Below are positions 18,906 through 30,488 of a DNA stretch of 64,000 nt, in pieces (the first letter of the stretch is position 1; each line of letters begins with the position of its first letter). The translations under genes and the position numbers were made by a program. The DNA is from Pantoea endophytica (GTDB lineage: Bacteria; Pseudomonadota; Gammaproteobacteria; Enterobacterales; Enterobacteriaceae). The DNA lies in assembly GCF_002858935.1 (NCBI RefSeq), contig NZ_PJRT01000009.1:1-64000 (forward strand), in the 5' to 3' direction. Below the pieces are notes generated by a model, which saw nothing but the letters and a program-made list of their open reading frames with translations, did not search any database and was not told the DNA's origin.

Positions 18906-19694
18906 TTAACGAATCAATCCACGCGTTGAACGGGCAAAGAAGTCATAGAAAGGCTGTACTTCACTGTGTTGTTTCGCCAGCTCTTCAATCTCTGGTTTCA
19001 CTTCATCCAGCGTTTTGCCGCTGCGGTATAGCAGTTTGTACGCATTGCGAATGGCATGCAGCGCTTCTTTGCTAAAGCCGCGACGCTTCAGACCTTCGAT
19101 GTTGATACCGTATGGCGTTGCGTGGTTGCCCTGCGCAATGACATAAGGCGGCACATCCTGCGCGACGCCTGAACAACCGCCAACCATCACGTGAGCACCA
19201 ATGGTGCACCACTGATGTACCGCCGTCATGCCGCCGATAATCGCAAAATCATCAACGGTGACGTGACCGCCCAGCGTGGCATTGTTAGCAAAGATGCAGC
19301 GATTACCGATCACGCAGTCATGCGCGATGTGAGCATTCACCATCAGCAGGTTATCGCTGCCGACCTTGGTCACATTGCCGCCCTGCGTAGTGCCACGATG
19401 AATGGTGACGCTCTCGCGGATGCGGTTGCGATCGCCAATTTCAACGCGCGTCGGTTCGCCCGCATATTTCAGGTCCTGATTCACTTCACCGATGGAAGCG
19501 AACTGGTAGATCTGATTGTCTTTGCCGATACGCGTGTGGCCGTTCACCACCACGTGCGATTTGAGTACGGTTCCTTCACCAATTTCCACATTAGCGCCGA
19601 TAAAGCAAAACGGGCCGATGTGAACATTGGCGCCGATGACGGCACCCTCTTCAATGACAGAACTGGGATGGATATTGGCGGTTGAATCAATCAC
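18906..19694 (-). CDS. lpxA: UDP-N-acetylglucosamine acyltransferase
   Basis: First enzyme of lipid A synthesis; transfers hydroxymyristoyl from acyl-carrier protein to the 3-OH of UDP-GlcNAc. 262 aa left-handed beta-helix with hexapeptide repeats from residue 2 to about 185 and catalytic His125 in [10 protein letters not shown]. The helical C-terminal domain follows. fabZ ends 3 bp upstream, so the two enzymes that share the hydroxyacyl-ACP pool are co-expressed. Confidence 0.97.
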   Translation of the reverse strand: MIDSTANIHPSSVIEEGAVIGANVHIGPFCFIGANVEIGEGTVLKSHVVVNGHTRIGKDNQIYQFASIGEVNQDLKYAGEPTRVEIGDRNRIRESVTIHRGTTQGGNVTKVGSDNLLMVNAHIAHDCVIGNRCIFANNATLGGHVTVDDFAIIGGMTAVHQWCTIGAHVMVGGCSGVAQDVPPYVIAQGNHATPYGINIEGLKRRGFSKEALHAIRNAYKLLYRSGKTLDEVKPEIEELAKQHSEVQPFYDFFARSTRGLIR

Positions 19695-19697
19695 TTA

Positions 19698-20153
19698 TTA
19701 TGCCTCCCGGCTACGGGCACACATCATGGTCGCTTCACAGACAATTTTGCCGTCCACGGTCGCCACGCCTTTAAAGCGCGTCAGACCACGACGGGTTTTC
19801 TCGAAGGTCACTTCCATGATCATCTGATCGCCCGGCACAACCGGACGTTTGAAACGGGCTTCATCGATACCAGCGAAGTAATAGAGTTCGCCTGGTTCCA
19901 GTTTCCCAACGCTTTTGAACGCCAGAATACCGGTCGCTTGCGCCATCGCTTCCAGGATCAGAACGCCTGGGAAAATCGGCTTACCAGGGAAATGTCCCTG
20001 GAAAAACGGTTCGTTAACAGAAACGTTCTTCACCGCGCGCAGATATTTATGCTCTTCAAAATCCAGCACGCGATCAACCAGCAAGAAAGGATAGCGATGT
20101 GGCAGCAGTTCTAAAATCTCTTCAATTTTCAGAGTATGCGTTTCAGTAGTCAA
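19698..20153 (-). CDS. fabZ: 3-hydroxyacyl-ACP dehydratase
   Basis: Hot-dog fold dehydratase of fatty acid elongation, 151 aa. Catalytic His54 in [10 protein letters not shown] and Glu68 in LILEAMAQ. It competes with LpxA/LpxD for 3-hydroxyacyl-ACP, balancing phospholipid and LPS, and sits between lpxD and lpxA. Confidence 0.97.
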   Translation of the reverse strand: MTTETHTLKIEEILELLPHRYPFLLVDRVLDFEEHKYLRAVKNVSVNEPFFQGHFPGKPIFPGVLILEAMAQATGILAFKSVGKLEPGELYYFAGIDEARFKRPVVPGDQMIMEVTFEKTRRGLTRFKGVATVDGKIVCEATMMCARSREA

Positions 20154-20194
20154 AATACTCTTCCTGTCCTAAAAATCTGATGGCATCAATAACA

Positions 20195-20230
20195 CGGCCT
20201 GCACCGATCAAAATGATCTTCCGCAGGCCG
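20195..20230 (-). other. Hairpin in the lpxD-fabZ gap
   Basis: Perfect 8-bp arms CGGCCTGC (20195-20202) and GCAGGCCG (20223-20230), with a second small inverted repeat GATCA/TGATC inside the loop. It lies in the 189-bp gap between lpxD and fabZ, in a cluster whose other gaps are 3 bp. No U tract, so possibly an RNA processing or stability element. Confidence 0.5.
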
Positions 20231-20342
20231 CAAATTAGTTCGGGGCGTTTCGCTTTCTTACGATACCTGCTGCCATTCTCGGGTTACCGAAGGTGGAAGA
20301 AAGTACACTTCTTGTTATGAAAGCAAGTAGCGTGGGATGCGT

Positions 20343-21368
20343 TTAGTCGTCTTTACCGACCTTACGTTCGATGGCTTTTAAGCGTTTGCTTATTTCATCG
20401 ATGTTCATCACCAGCGCTGCTGTTTTACGCCAGGTTTTGTTGGGTTGCAGTGGAATACCCGACGAATATACGCCTGGCTCTGTGATCGGGCGCATTACCA
20501 TGCCCATGCCCGTTACGGTCACTTTGTCACAGATTTCCATATGGCCGTTAATGACGCTGGCGCCGCCAATCATACAGTAACGTCCAATCTTCAGACTACC
20601 CGCCATGATCACACCACCCGCAACAGCGGTGTTATCACCAATCACGACGTTGTGCGCAATCTGACACTGGTTATCTATGATAACACCATTGCCGATCAGA
20701 GTGTTATCCAGCGCGCCGCGATCGATGGTAGTACAGGCACCAATTTCAACCCGATCACCAATCACGACGGTACCCAGCTGCGGGATTTTCACCCAATTGC
20801 CGCGATCGTTAGCATACCCGAAACCATCAGCACCAATGACGGTGCCGGACTGAATCAGACAATCCTGACCAATCTGGATTTCGTGATAAATCGTGACGTT
20901 AGCCCACAAACGTGAGCCGCGACCGATACGCGTCTGCTTACCAACAAAACATCCTGCACCAATAACGACGTCGTCACCCAGCTCTACGCCAGACTCGATT
21001 ACCGCATTTGCGCCTACCGAAACGTTGTTACCCAGCTTAGCCGTTGCAGCGATCACCGCGCTGGGCGCGATATTCTGCGCGGGCTGCGGCGTTGTGTCCA
21101 GCAGTTGTGCCATGCGGGCATAAGTCAGGTAAGGATTTTTCACCACCAGGGCGGCCGTTTTACACCACTCCAGATCCGCTTCCGTCAGCACCACGGCTGA
21201 AGCCTGGATAGTAGCGAGCTGCTCGCGGTAGCGGCTGTTTGCAAGAAAAGTGATTTGGCCAGTTGTGGCGGATTGCATAGAAGCAATGCCGGAGATGACG
21301 ATATCGCCATCTCCGTGCAATTCTGCATCCAACTGCTGGGCTAAATCAGCCAGTCGAATTGATGACAT
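20343..21368 (-). CDS. lpxD: UDP-3-O-(3-hydroxymyristoyl)glucosamine N-acyltransferase
   Basis: Third step of lipid A synthesis, N-acylation of UDP-3-O-acyl-glucosamine. 341 aa: N-terminal uridine-binding domain (1 to about 100), left-handed beta-helix of hexapeptide repeats (about 102-310) with catalytic His239 in [10 protein letters not shown], and C-terminal helix. The ATG at 21368 gives the E. coli length; an adjacent in-frame TTG at 21371 adds one residue. Three bp downstream of skp. Confidence 0.97.
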   Translation of the reverse strand: MSSIRLADLAQQLDAELHGDGDIVISGIASMQSATTGQITFLANSRYREQLATIQASAVVLTEADLEWCKTAALVVKNPYLTYARMAQLLDTTPQPAQNIAPSAVIAATAKLGNNVSVGANAVIESGVELGDDVVIGAGCFVGKQTRIGRGSRLWANVTIYHEIQIGQDCLIQSGTVIGADGFGYANDRGNWVKIPQLGTVVIGDRVEIGACTTIDRGALDNTLIGNGVIIDNQCQIAHNVVIGDNTAVAGGVIMAGSLKIGRYCMIGGASVINGHMEICDKVTVTGMGMVMRPITEPGVYSSGIPLQPNKTWRKTAALVMNIDEISKRLKAIERKVGKDD

Positions 21369-21371
21369 CAA

Positions 21372-21872
21372 TTATTTAACCTGTTTTACAACGTCAGCAG
21401 TGATGTCTTTAGCATCAGAAGAAGAGTACAGCACGGCCTGAGAGTCCAGAACCAGATCGTAACCTTCGCTTTTCGCTACAGACTGAACAGCGGTCTGGAT
21501 TTTAGCCAGCAGCTTGTTACGCTCCTGCATCTGACGAGTTTGGTTGTCTTTGTCAAAAGCCTGTGCTTTTTGTTCAAAGGCAGCACGCTCAGAAGAAATT
21601 TGCTTCTCTTTCTTGGTGCGGTCGCTCGCTTTCATGGTCGATGCATTACGCTGCAGATCCTGAATTTCTTGCTGGATCTTCTGCTGCTGAGACTGGAGGT
21701 CAGAGGCGCGGCTCTGGAATTCACCTTCAAGCTGTTTAGCAACAGCGGCACGCTGCGGAGACTGCTGGAAAACCTGGCTCAGGTTAACGACGGCAACTTT
21801 ATCAGCCGCTTGGGCACCCGCAGAAGCAGCTAATGCAACACCCAGAGCAGCAGCACAGAACAACTTTTTCAC
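21372..21872 (-). CDS. skp: Periplasmic outer-membrane-protein chaperone Skp
   Basis: Trimeric periplasmic chaperone that carries unfolded outer-membrane proteins to BamA. 166 aa: signal peptide cut after AQA (residue 22), then a long charged Gln/Lys/Glu-rich coiled-coil stretch (about 45-130) forming the tentacles. Encoded 95 bp downstream of bamA, its functional partner. Confidence 0.95.
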   Translation of the reverse strand: MKKLFCAAALGVALAASAGAQAADKVAVVNLSQVFQQSPQRAAVAKQLEGEFQSRASDLQSQQQKIQQEIQDLQRNASTMKASDRTKKEKQISSERAAFEQKAQAFDKDNQTRQMQERNKLLAKIQTAVQSVAKSEGYDLVLDSQAVLYSSSDAKDITADVVKQVK

Positions 21873-21967
21873 TATAAACTCCTTACCTCAACGTGTGTGT
21901 TTGCAGCGTGCCGCATTATCAGGCAGCACGCGTGCAAGACGGTATTTTCACTTCCCTGCTCAGAGCC

Positions 21968-24379
21968 TTACCAGGTTTTACCAATGTTAAACTGGAATTG
22001 CTCTGACTTGTCTCCCTCGACTTTCTTCATCGGCTGGGCGTATGAGAAGACCAGCGGCCCTAACGGTGACATCCACTGCAGTGCCACACCGGCAGAGACG
22101 CGAATGTTATTAGGATCGCTGTAATCTGGCACACCCGCCGCGCGTGTTTCCGCAGTGTTCTGCCATTTGGTATCCCAAACGGTACCGGCATCCATAAACA
22201 CCGAGGTACGCACGGAATTCGCATACTTCTCGCTCAGGAACGGCGTTGGCGTAATCAGCTCCAGGCTGGCAATCGCCATGGCGTTACCACCGACCGCATC
22301 GTCCGACTTACAGACGCCGTTTGGATCAGAGATATTACAGTTTGACGAGCCATCGTTCAGGTACGCAGCTTTAGGACCAATGGTGTTGGACTGGAAGCCA
22401 CGAACCGTGCTCGAACCACCGCCGTAGAAGTTCTCATAGAACGGCATCTCTTTTCCATTAAGTCCGTCACCATATCCTACACGGCCACGGCCTAACACCA
22501 CCCACGTACCATCGCGGTTCAGCGGTACATATTGCTGGCTATCCAATGTCGCTTTATAGAACGCATTATCAGAGCCTGGAATCGTCACTTTACCGTTCAG
22601 GTTGGTACGGTTACCGCGCGTAGGGAAGAAGCCGCGGTCTAAAGTGTTATAGGTCCAACCGTAGTTGAAGGTGAAATCATCTGCAGAGAAATCACCGTCA
22701 TCGTTCAAGCCCTGATGGCGACCGACCGAATCCAGATAACGCCACATCGCAACCTGAGGACGCATGTTGGACAGGTCGTTATGCACATAACCTAAACCAA
22801 CACGCAGCGTGTTATTTTCATTGACCGGGAAGCCTAGCGTACCGTCGAGACCATAACTTTTGTTGGTATAGTCAGACAGATCCGCATTATCGGCTTTAAA
22901 GTCGTTGTAGAACAAACGACCGCCAAGGCTCACGCCGTCGACCGTGAAGTACGGATCGGTCAGTGAGAACTCAGCATAGGTCTGGTAATCGTTTTTGGTA
23001 CCGCTGATGCCTACAGTGTTACCGGTGCCGAGCCAGTTTTCCTGGGTCACGCCCACCTGGAAGCTGACGCCACTTTCAGTACCGTAACCGACACCAAAGT
23101 TGAAAGTACCGGTGTTACGCTCTTTCACCTTGTAGACGACATCAACCTGATCCGGCGCACCCGGAACACGTTGCGTATCCACATCCACGGTTTCGAAGTA
23201 ACCGGTACGATTCAGACGCTCTTTACCCTGATCGACGAGATCGCTGCCCAACCAGGCACCTTCCATCTGACGCATTTCACGGCGCAGTACGGAATCTTTT
23301 GAGGTGTCGTTACCTTCAAAGCGCACTTTACGCACGTAGTAACGGTTGCCCGCATCCACGTTGATATGCAGCTTGACGGTTTTATCAGCATCGTTGATTT
23401 CTGGCTGCGTCATTACGCGCGGATAGGCGTAACCGTAGCGTCCCAGCAATTTCTTAATGTCATCTTCCATCTGGGTGACTTTGGTGCCGTTATACAGCTC
23501 ACCCGATGGAATCCTGGTCATCTTTTCGATTTCAGCAGAATGGCCCGCCATGCTGCCGTTCACGATCACGCCAGCAATCTTGTACTGATCGCCTTCGTTA
23601 ATGTTCACGGTGATGTAGATGCCTTTCTTATCTGGCGTCAGGCTCACCTGCGTGGAATCGATGTTGAAACGCGCATAACCGCGATCCAGATAGAAGCTGC
23701 GCAGGGTTTCGAGATCGCCCGCTAACTTCTGTTTCTGGTATTTACGATCGCCCACCACGTTCCACCATGGCACTTCGTCACGCAGTGAGAAGCGCGAGAT
23801 CAGTTCGTCAGAGGTAAATGCTTTATTACCGACGATGTTGATCTGCTGGATCTGCGCTGAAACGCCTTCCTGGAAGACGAATTTCAGATCCACACGGTTG
23901 CGCGGCAGCGGCGTAGCAATCGCTTTGACGCTGGCGGTGTATTTACCGACGCTGTAGTAGAAGTCTTCCAGACCCTTCTCGATTGAAGAGAGCGTGGTGC
24001 GGTCCAGCGCTTCGCCAACGCGCACGCCAGAGGCTTCGAGGTTCTGTTTCAGCTGATCTTCTTTCACCGCTTTGTTGCCGGAGAAAGTGATGTTGGCAAT
24101 GGTTGGACGCTCTTTCACCTGAACAATCAGGGTTGTACCGTCACGCAGAACCTGCACATCTTCAAAGTTACCGGTGGCGAACAGTGAGCGAATGGTGTTT
24201 CTGACATCATCGTCATTCACCGTATCACCGACACGTACCGGCATGCTGAGCAGAGCCGCGCCGACGGCGACTCGCTGGAGACCTTCGAAATGAATGTCCT
24301 TCACTACGAAATCGTCTGCACCGTAAACGGTGGCGCTGCTAAACAGCAGCGACGCTATGAGCAACTTTTTCATCGCCAT
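21968..24379 (-). CDS. bamA: Outer-membrane protein assembly factor BamA
   Basis: Core of the BAM complex that inserts beta-barrels into the outer membrane. 803 aa: signal peptide (1-20), five POTRA domains (about 21-420), and a 16-strand barrel with the VRGFQSN loop-6 motif near residue 660 and an aromatic C-terminus ending in Trp. The ATG at 24379 is chosen to give MAMKK as in E. coli; the frame extends eight codons further upstream. Barrel loops differ more from E. coli than the POTRA part. Confidence 0.97.
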   Translation of the reverse strand: MAMKKLLIASLLFSSATVYGADDFVVKDIHFEGLQRVAVGAALLSMPVRVGDTVNDDDVRNTIRSLFATGNFEDVQVLRDGTTLIVQVKERPTIANITFSGNKAVKEDQLKQNLEASGVRVGEALDRTTLSSIEKGLEDFYYSVGKYTASVKAIATPLPRNRVDLKFVFQEGVSAQIQQINIVGNKAFTSDELISRFSLRDEVPWWNVVGDRKYQKQKLAGDLETLRSFYLDRGYARFNIDSTQVSLTPDKKGIYITVNINEGDQYKIAGVIVNGSMAGHSAEIEKMTRIPSGELYNGTKVTQMEDDIKKLLGRYGYAYPRVMTQPEINDADKTVKLHINVDAGNRYYVRKVRFEGNDTSKDSVLRREMRQMEGAWLGSDLVDQGKERLNRTGYFETVDVDTQRVPGAPDQVDVVYKVKERNTGTFNFGVGYGTESGVSFQVGVTQENWLGTGNTVGISGTKNDYQTYAEFSLTDPYFTVDGVSLGGRLFYNDFKADNADLSDYTNKSYGLDGTLGFPVNENNTLRVGLGYVHNDLSNMRPQVAMWRYLDSVGRHQGLNDDGDFSADDFTFNYGWTYNTLDRGFFPTRGNRTNLNGKVTIPGSDNAFYKATLDSQQYVPLNRDGTWVVLGRGRVGYGDGLNGKEMPFYENFYGGGSSTVRGFQSNTIGPKAAYLNDGSSNCNISDPNGVCKSDDAVGGNAMAIASLELITPTPFLSEKYANSVRTSVFMDAGTVWDTKWQNTAETRAAGVPDYSDPNNIRVSAGVALQWMSPLGPLVFSYAQPMKKVEGDKSEQFQFNIGKTW

Positions 24380-24430
24380 CGTTGTTATGCGTTTTCCTAA
24401 CACATCCCGCGCCTGTATGCGTTCCAGCTA

Positions 24431-25780
24431 TTACAGACGTGAGAAATCATTGAAAAGTGCAAGCCCCATTAACAGCACTAGCAATATTGAGCCAATGCGA
24501 TAACTAAAGTCCTGAACTCGCTCGGACACCGGTCCACCTTTGATCTTTTCGATCGCCAGAAAGAGCAGGTGACCACCATCTAAAACCGGCAGAGGGAACA
24601 GGTTAATGATGCCCAGGTTGACGCTGATCAGCGCCAGGAACATCAGGTAATAAATCACCCCGTACTCAGCTGATAACCCGGCACCCTGCGCGATCGAAAT
24701 CGGCCCGCTCAGGTTATTCAGCTTCACATCCCCGATTATCAACTTGCCCAGCATGGAGACTGTTAGCTTCATCAACTGCCAGGTTTTTACACTGGCTTCG
24801 CCGATCGCCGCAAAAGGTCCATACTGCCTTACCGTTTTGTACTCATCAGGCAGCGGAATCACACGCGGGATGACACCCGCGAAGCCTTCCGCTTCATTGC
24901 CCGGTTTCGCTTCCGGCGTTAACGTCAACGCCACAGGTTCGCCGTTGCGCTCGATATCTAGCGCCATGTTTTTGCCCGGATTATCCCGCACCTGTGCCGC
25001 AAAAGCCTGCCACTGTGACAATGGCTGACCATCGACTTTAACGATCCTATCGCCCGCTTGCAAACCAGCATTGCTTGCCGGTGAGTTTGCCTGAACTTCG
25101 GCTAAGGTCGTTTCAATCTGCGGCCCACGTGGACGAATACCTAAAGCGACCACCGGATCCTGTTTATCAGGCTCAAATTGCCAATCGCGCAAATTTAATT
25201 GCTTTTGCTGCGTGGCTTCTTCGCCAAATTGCGAGACGGTAAGCGTGGCATCGCTGTCGCCGATTTTACCGATCAGCGCCATACGCACAGCATCCCAATC
25301 AGGCGTTTCGATACCATCTACCGCTTTAAGTTCCATGCCGGAGGTAATTTGCGCTTCGGCAGCGACGGAACCGTTCAGAATTTCACCAACCACAGGACGC
25401 ACACCTGGCACGCCGTGAATAAACACGACCCAGTAAGCAAAGATGGCGAAGATGAAGTTGGCGATAGGACCGGCTGCGATAATCGAAGCACGCTGCAGCA
25501 CGGTTTTGTTGTTGAAGGCTTGATGACGCAGCTCGGCGGGAACGCTTTCAACGCGTTCGTCGAGCATTTTGACGTAGCCGCCAAGAGGGATCAGCGCGAT
25601 GACATATTCGGTGCCCTGACGATCGCTGCGACGCCACAGCGCTTTACCAAAGCCAATCGAGAAACGTTCAACTTTAACACCGCAGCGGCGCGCCACCCAG
25701 AAATGGCCAAACTCGTGCACGGTAATTAGCACGCCAAGCGCCACGATAAAGGCGGCAAAACTCCAGAGTATACTCAACAT
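24431..25780 (-). CDS. rseP: Sigma-E pathway site-2 protease RseP
   Basis: Intramembrane zinc metalloprotease that cuts RseA after DegS, releasing sigma-E. 449 aa: HEFGH at 22-26 in the first membrane segment, two periplasmic PDZ domains (about 125-310), and the third zinc ligand in PLPVLDGGH near residue 400. Located just upstream of bamA; bamA, skp and degP in this window are sigma-E targets in E. coli. Confidence 0.97.
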   Translation of the reverse strand: MLSILWSFAAFIVALGVLITVHEFGHFWVARRCGVKVERFSIGFGKALWRRSDRQGTEYVIALIPLGGYVKMLDERVESVPAELRHQAFNNKTVLQRASIIAAGPIANFIFAIFAYWVVFIHGVPGVRPVVGEILNGSVAAEAQITSGMELKAVDGIETPDWDAVRMALIGKIGDSDATLTVSQFGEEATQQKQLNLRDWQFEPDKQDPVVALGIRPRGPQIETTLAEVQANSPASNAGLQAGDRIVKVDGQPLSQWQAFAAQVRDNPGKNMALDIERNGEPVALTLTPEAKPGNEAEGFAGVIPRVIPLPDEYKTVRQYGPFAAIGEASVKTWQLMKLTVSMLGKLIIGDVKLNNLSGPISIAQGAGLSAEYGVIYYLMFLALISVNLGIINLFPLPVLDGGHLLFLAIEKIKGGPVSERVQDFSYRIGSILLVLLMGLALFNDFSRL

Positions 25781-25792
25781 CGCCAGCTATCC

Positions 25793-26650
25793 TCAGAGGG
25801 TGCGAAACACCAACAGCAGCAGGCAGGCAAACACCGGCACCGCAGCAGTCAGGCTATCAATACGATCGAGAATACCACCGTGCCCCGGAATCAAGTTACC
25901 GCTGTCTTTAATGCCCGCTTCACGCTTGAACATACTTTCAGTCAGGTCGCCCAATACCGATGCCAGCGTCGCAATCACCGCACAGATAATTAGCGTGCCC
26001 GGCGCCACCGAAAGCGGTGCCAGCAGAGCAAACAGCCAGGCGATAATGGCAGATGACAATAGGCCGCCGAAGAAACCTTCCCAGGTTTTACCCGGAGAGA
26101 CTTTCGGTGCCAGCTTGTGTTTGCCAAACAGGCGACCAAACATGTAAGCACCGGAATCTGCGCCCCAGACAAGGAACATCACGAACAGCAGCCACCATGC
26201 GCCGGCGAAATGGTCAGTATCGTAATGATACTGACGCAGCGCCATCATGCCCCAGAAGAACGGAATCAAGGTGAGCACGCCAAACAGCAGGCGCAGCGTA
26301 CGTGAGTGACGCCACAACGCGGCAGAAGCGGGATAGAACAGTACTAAGATGAGCGCGACAATCCACCACAACAGCGATGCCCAGAGCGAGCCTTCCATCT
26401 GGAATTGGTGCAGATTGCGTTGATAGGGTTCAAGGGTAAAGAGCATCGCGGACAGCAACAGGCCGCAAAGCACGGCCAGCCAGATACGTTGCTGACGCGT
26501 TTTCATGCCGGCAAACTGCCCCCATTCCCAGGCGGCAAGCATGCAGATGATGATAGTGATAATCGCAAAACCGGACAGGGGTAACCAGAACAGTGCAGCG
26601 ATCACCAGCGGAATCAAAATTAACGCGGTAATCAGACGAGACTTCAGCAA
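25793..26650 (-). CDS. cdsA: Phosphatidate cytidylyltransferase
   Basis: Integral membrane enzyme making CDP-diacylglycerol from phosphatidate and CTP for all phospholipids. 285 aa with about eight membrane segments and the C-terminal CDP-diglyceride synthase signature around KREAGIKDSGNLIPGHGG and ILDRIDSL. Follows uppS in the conserved dxr-uppS-cdsA-rseP-bamA order. Confidence 0.97.
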   Translation of the reverse strand: MLKSRLITALILIPLVIAALFWLPLSGFAIITIIICMLAAWEWGQFAGMKTRQQRIWLAVLCGLLLSAMLFTLEPYQRNLHQFQMEGSLWASLLWWIVALILVLFYPASAALWRHSRTLRLLFGVLTLIPFFWGMMALRQYHYDTDHFAGAWWLLFVMFLVWGADSGAYMFGRLFGKHKLAPKVSPGKTWEGFFGGLLSSAIIAWLFALLAPLSVAPGTLIICAVIATLASVLGDLTESMFKREAGIKDSGNLIPGHGGILDRIDSLTAAVPVFACLLLLVFRTL

Positions 26651-26668
26651 AGGTTACCCCCAAATTGC

Positions 26669-27421
26669 TTAGGCGCCGCCTGGTGCAGTACCGCCATAGC
26701 GTCGCTCCCGCGTAGAGAATGCATTCAGTGCACCTTCAAAAACGTTTTCATCAAAATCAGGCCAAAGAACATCGGTAAACCAAAACTCAGCATAGGCGAT
26801 TTGCCACAGCAGGAAGTTGCTAATCCGATGCTCTCCCCCGGTCCTTATCACTAAATCCACTGGCGCCAGCTCCTGCATACACAGATACGGAGCCAGGCTT
26901 TCTTCGGTAATCTGGTCAGGACGCAGTAAACCTTCCTGAACCTGTTCGGCCAATTTTCTGGCACCCTGGATAATATCCCAACGGCCGCCATAGTTGGCAG
27001 CAATGTTTAGGGTCAGTCCATTATTTTGCTGAGTCAGTTCCTCGGCGCGGCGAATGCGTTCCTGAATTCGGTTATTGAAACGACTGATATCGCCAATAAT
27101 GCGCAGACGCACATTGTGTTTGTGCAGGCTTTTGACTTCGCTGTCGAGCGCCCAGACAAACAACTCCATTAACGCTGTCACTTCCTGAATCGGACGGCTC
27201 CAGTTTTCACTGCTGAACGCATAAAGCGTGAGCGCTTCCAGTTTATGGCTAACCGCAAAGCTGACAGCCCGGCGTACTGATTTTACCCCGGCTTTGTGGC
27301 CTGAAATACGCAGTTTGCCCTGATTTTTTGCCCAGCGACCATTACCATCCATAATGATGGCCACGTGACGTGGCGTGCAGTACGACTCGTCATCGATTGT
27401 GTTGTGATTGTTGGACGACAT
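26669..27421 (-). CDS. uppS: Undecaprenyl diphosphate synthase
   Basis: cis-Prenyltransferase (UppS, also IspU) elongating farnesyl-PP to C55 undecaprenyl-PP, the lipid carrier for peptidoglycan and LPS sugars. 250 aa with catalytic Asp25 in IIMDGNGRWA and the C-terminal IRTGGEHRISNFLLWQ block. It lies next to dxr, which feeds its isoprenoid precursor supply. Confidence 0.97.
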   Translation of the reverse strand: MSSNNHNTIDDESYCTPRHVAIIMDGNGRWAKNQGKLRISGHKAGVKSVRRAVSFAVSHKLEALTLYAFSSENWSRPIQEVTALMELFVWALDSEVKSLHKHNVRLRIIGDISRFNNRIQERIRRAEELTQQNNGLTLNIAANYGGRWDIIQGARKLAEQVQEGLLRPDQITEESLAPYLCMQELAPVDLVIRTGGEHRISNFLLWQIAYAEFWFTDVLWPDFDENVFEGALNAFSTRERRYGGTAPGGA

Positions 27422-27586
27422 AACGCGTAATAATTCCTTTCATCAGAAATGCTGTGGTTTCTGAATACATTGCGCCTGCAGCAAACTCCGGCAAACACGC
27501 CAGATGACATCGAAACAATGTCGGCTGTGAAACGCGAGCGAGCGACTATACCATTTTCACCCAGAGCGAACAAATAGCGGGAACTA

Positions 27587-28789
27587 TCAACCTGCTAAAC
27601 GAAAGCGCGGTAACAATTCATTGGCACGCACGCGCGCTAACCGATCGATCTCCATCACCTCGTCAATGCTGCCCGGCTCCTGACAACTCAGGGACGCCAG
27701 CACTTCGCTGTTGATGGCGGCGATATCGGTAAAGCGAATCTGGTGCTGCAGAAAAGCTGCCACCGCCACTTCATTCGCTGCATTCAGCGATGTCGTAGCG
27801 GCCTGACCTGTGGCACAGGCATCAATCGCAAGCTTCAGGCAGGGATAGCGCTCGTAGTCCGGCTCGGAAAACGTCAACGACTTCATGCGCGTGAAGTCGA
27901 GCGGCGTTACGCCCGCAGAAATACGTGCTGGCCATGCCATGCTGTGCGCAATAGGCGTCCGCATATCCGGAGAGCCCAGTTGCGCCAGCACGCTGCCGTC
28001 GCAATAACGCACCATCGAATGGATAACCGACTGCGGATGCAGGATCACCTCCATCTGCGCGTCAGTCGCATTAAACAGCCAGCGGGCTTCAATGTATTCA
28101 AGACCTTTATTCATCATGGTGGCCGAATCAACGGAAATTTTACGCCCCATTGACCAGTTCGGATGCGCACAAGCCTGATCCGGCGACATACCGGCTAAAT
28201 CCGCTAATGGCGTGTCACGAAAAGGACCACCCGATCCCGTAAGGAGAATCGACTCGATGCCGTTTCCCCGCAGATCAGCGTACCCCAACTGATGCTGTAT
28301 GGAAGCGGGTAAACTCTGAAAAATGGCGTTGTGCTCGCTATCGACCGGCAGCAATTGCACCTGATGTTGGCGTACCGCCTCCATAAACAGACGGCCGCAT
28401 GTGACAAGCGACTCTTTGTTGGCCAGCAGCACGGTTTTACCGGCGCGAATCGCCGCCATGGTGGGCTGTAAACCTGAGGCGCCAACAATCGCCGCCATCA
28501 CCTGATCCACGTCATCCAGCGCGGCCAATTCGCAGGCTGCCTGAACGCCGGAGAGCACTTCGGTATTAACGTTGAGTGCTTTCAGTCGCTCACGCAGCGC
28601 TTGTGCGGAAATCTCGTCGGACATCGCGGCATAGCGCGGTTGGAATTGCAGGCATTGTTCAGCCATCAACGCCACATTCTGGCCAGCCACCAGCGCGGTC
28701 ACCTGATAAAGTTCAGGATTGGCGGCAATCACCGCCAGCGTGCTGGTACCAATGGAGCCGGTCGATCCCAGCAGAGTTAATCGCTTCAT
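27587..28789 (-). CDS. dxr: 1-deoxy-D-xylulose 5-phosphate reductoisomerase
   Basis: Second enzyme of the MEP isoprenoid pathway, NADPH-dependent. 400 aa: NADPH-binding GSTGSIG at residues 8-14, metal/substrate site in [12 protein letters not shown] and [13 protein letters not shown]. Two adjacent ATGs (28792 and 28789) are possible; the second has the better spacing from AGGGA and gives the family start MKRLTLLG. The frame stays open far upstream through the leader hairpins, but that part has no homology. Confidence 0.96.
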   Translation of the reverse strand: MKRLTLLGSTGSIGTSTLAVIAANPELYQVTALVAGQNVALMAEQCLQFQPRYAAMSDEISAQALRERLKALNVNTEVLSGVQAACELAALDDVDQVMAAIVGASGLQPTMAAIRAGKTVLLANKESLVTCGRLFMEAVRQHQVQLLPVDSEHNAIFQSLPASIQHQLGYADLRGNGIESILLTGSGGPFRDTPLADLAGMSPDQACAHPNWSMGRKISVDSATMMNKGLEYIEARWLFNATDAQMEVILHPQSVIHSMVRYCDGSVLAQLGSPDMRTPIAHSMAWPARISAGVTPLDFTRMKSLTFSEPDYERYPCLKLAIDACATGQAATTSLNAANEVAVAAFLQHQIRFTDIAAINSEVLASLSCQEPGSIDEVMEIDRLARVRANELLPRFRLAG

Positions 28790-28816
28790 CATGCTATCCC
28801 TGTGAAGTCGTGGAGA

Positions 28817-28890
28817 GTGTCCGCAACAGCGCCGGACACAATGTAAAACGCCGCCAGAGTCGAACACGTCTCGTCTCTGAACGGCGTTTT
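28817..28890 (-). terminator. frr terminator and dxr leader hairpins
   Basis: Two hairpins between frr and dxr. The larger has arms AAAACGCCG (28845-28853) and CGGCGTTTT (28882-28890) with an inner CAGAG/CTCTG pairing, and TTTTA follows on the minus strand, so it is a probable frr terminator. The second, GTGTCCG / CGGACAC (28817-28823, 28833-28839), lies 28 nt upstream of the dxr start. Confidence 0.65.
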
Positions 28891-28908
28891 GAAAAGCAGT
28901 TGATGGAA

Positions 28909-29466
28909 TTAGAAGTCCATCAGTTCCTTTTCTTTATCGGCCAATGCGGCATCAACACTCTTGATGTGCGCATCGGTCATTTTCTGGATCTCGTCCTGCG
29001 TACGACGTTCGTCGTCTTCGCTGATCTCTTTGTCTTTCAGCAGCGCTTTGATCTTATCGTTGGCGTCACGGCGGACGTTACGCACGGAAACACGGCCCTG
29101 CTCTGCTTCGCCACGTACGATCTTGATCAGGTCTTTACGACGCTCTTCGGTCAGCGCTGGCAGCGGCACACGAATATCGCTACCGGCTGAGCTTGGGTTC
29201 AGACCCAAATCAGACGTCATAATCGCTTTCTCAACCGCAGCGCTCAGCGAGCGATCAAATACGTTGATTTTCAACGTACGTGAATCCTCAACCGTCACGC
29301 TAGCCAGCTGGCGCAGCGGCGTTGGCGTACCGTAATAAGGAACCACAATGCCGTCGAGCAGTGAAGGCGAAGCACGGCCGGTGCGGATTTTGCTGATGTT
29401 GTTTTTAAATGCATCCACACATTTTTCCATGCGCGTGTCTGCATCTTTTTTAATGTCGTTAATCAC
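28909..29466 (-). CDS. frr: Ribosome recycling factor
   Basis: RRF splits post-termination ribosomes together with EF-G. 185 aa, same as E. coli, with the conserved segments [14 protein letters not shown] and [11 protein letters not shown] of the three-helix bundle. The start is GTG at 29466 with AAGGG 7 nt upstream; E. coli frr also uses GTG. A longer in-frame ATG extension (11 codons) lacks homology. Confidence 0.96.
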   Translation of the reverse strand: MINDIKKDADTRMEKCVDAFKNNISKIRTGRASPSLLDGIVVPYYGTPTPLRQLASVTVEDSRTLKINVFDRSLSAAVEKAIMTSDLGLNPSSAGSDIRVPLPALTEERRKDLIKIVRGEAEQGRVSVRNVRRDANDKIKALLKDKEISEDDERRTQDEIQKMTDAHIKSVDAALADKEKELMDF

Positions 29467-29608
29467 GTTGAAACCCTTGAATTCGGTTGACCTGGCCATT
29501 TCCGGGCTAACCGGAAGCGGTATCGATAAACATCGATCATCCTAATTGCTGCGCGATGTCAGAGCATCGCGGCAAAAGAATATACCTTATTTTAACGCGC
29601 GTCGGGTA

Positions 29609-30334
29609 TTAATGCGTAATCAGGGTGCCTTCTTTTTCACCCATCACGACGCGACGCAATGCGCCAGGCTTGTTCATGTTGAAGACGCGGATAGGCAGCT
29701 TGTGGTCACGCGCCAGCGTAAAGGCGGCGAGATCCATCACTTTAAGCTCTTTATCCAACACTTCTGCATAGCTCAGTTGGTCATACAGCGTGGCATCCGG
29801 GTTTTTCACCGGATCTTCAGAGTAGACGCCGTCTACTTTGGTGGCTTTCAGTACCACGTCGGCTTCGATTTCGATGCCGCGCAGGCAGGCTGCAGAGTCA
29901 GTGGTAAAGAACGGGTTGCCGGTACCGGCCGCGAAGATCACGACGCGGTTATTACGCAGCAGGCTGATCGCTTCTGCCCAGCTGTAGTTATCACACACGC
30001 CGTTCAGCGGAATCGCTGACATCAAGCGCGCATTGACATACGCACGGTGCAGCGCGTCACGCATTGCCAGGCCATTCATCACTGTTGCCAGCATGCCCAT
30101 ATGGTCGCCGACCACACGGTTCATGCCCGCCTGGGCCAGACCTGCGCCGCGGAACAGGTTACCGCCACCAATAACCACACCCACCTGAATGCCCAGCTCA
30201 ACCAGCTCTTTCACCTCTTGCGCCATGCGGTCAAGCACGCTCGCGTCGATGCCAAAACCTTCGGCACCTTGCAGTGCTTCGCCACTCAGTTTTAGCAGGA
30301 TACGTTGATATACAGGTTTTGCGTTGGTCGCCAT
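29609..30334 (-). CDS. pyrH: Uridylate kinase
   Basis: Hexameric UMP kinase of the amino-acid kinase family, making UDP and feedback-inhibited by UTP in E. coli. 241 aa with phosphate-binding [10 protein letters not shown] near the N-terminus and [11 protein letters not shown] near residues 53-63. Lies between tsf and frr as in E. coli. Confidence 0.97.
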   Translation of the reverse strand: MATNAKPVYQRILLKLSGEALQGAEGFGIDASVLDRMAQEVKELVELGIQVGVVIGGGNLFRGAGLAQAGMNRVVGDHMGMLATVMNGLAMRDALHRAYVNARLMSAIPLNGVCDNYSWAEAISLLRNNRVVIFAAGTGNPFFTTDSAACLRGIEIEADVVLKATKVDGVYSEDPVKNPDATLYDQLSYAEVLDKELKVMDLAAFTLARDHKLPIRVFNMNKPGALRRVVMGEKEGTLITH

Positions 30335-30450
30335 GGTCAGTTCTTCCTGGAAGATATGATGAAAAGGAGAAGTAAAATCTGGTCGATCATCCGCAAAGCC
30401 CGCGAGAAAAGCTATTGGGATGAGACTGAAAGTGCTGCACTAAATCGCAG

Positions 30451-30480
30451 ACAAAAAAGAACCGCCTTGTGGCGGTTCTT
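30451..30480 (-). terminator. rpsB-tsf operon terminator
   Basis: Minus strand stem AGAACCGCC / GGCGGTTCT (30458-30466, 30471-30479), 4-nt loop, followed by a six-U run (30453-30458). Strong intrinsic terminator after tsf. Confidence 0.9.
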
Positions 30481-30488
30481 TCGGACCA

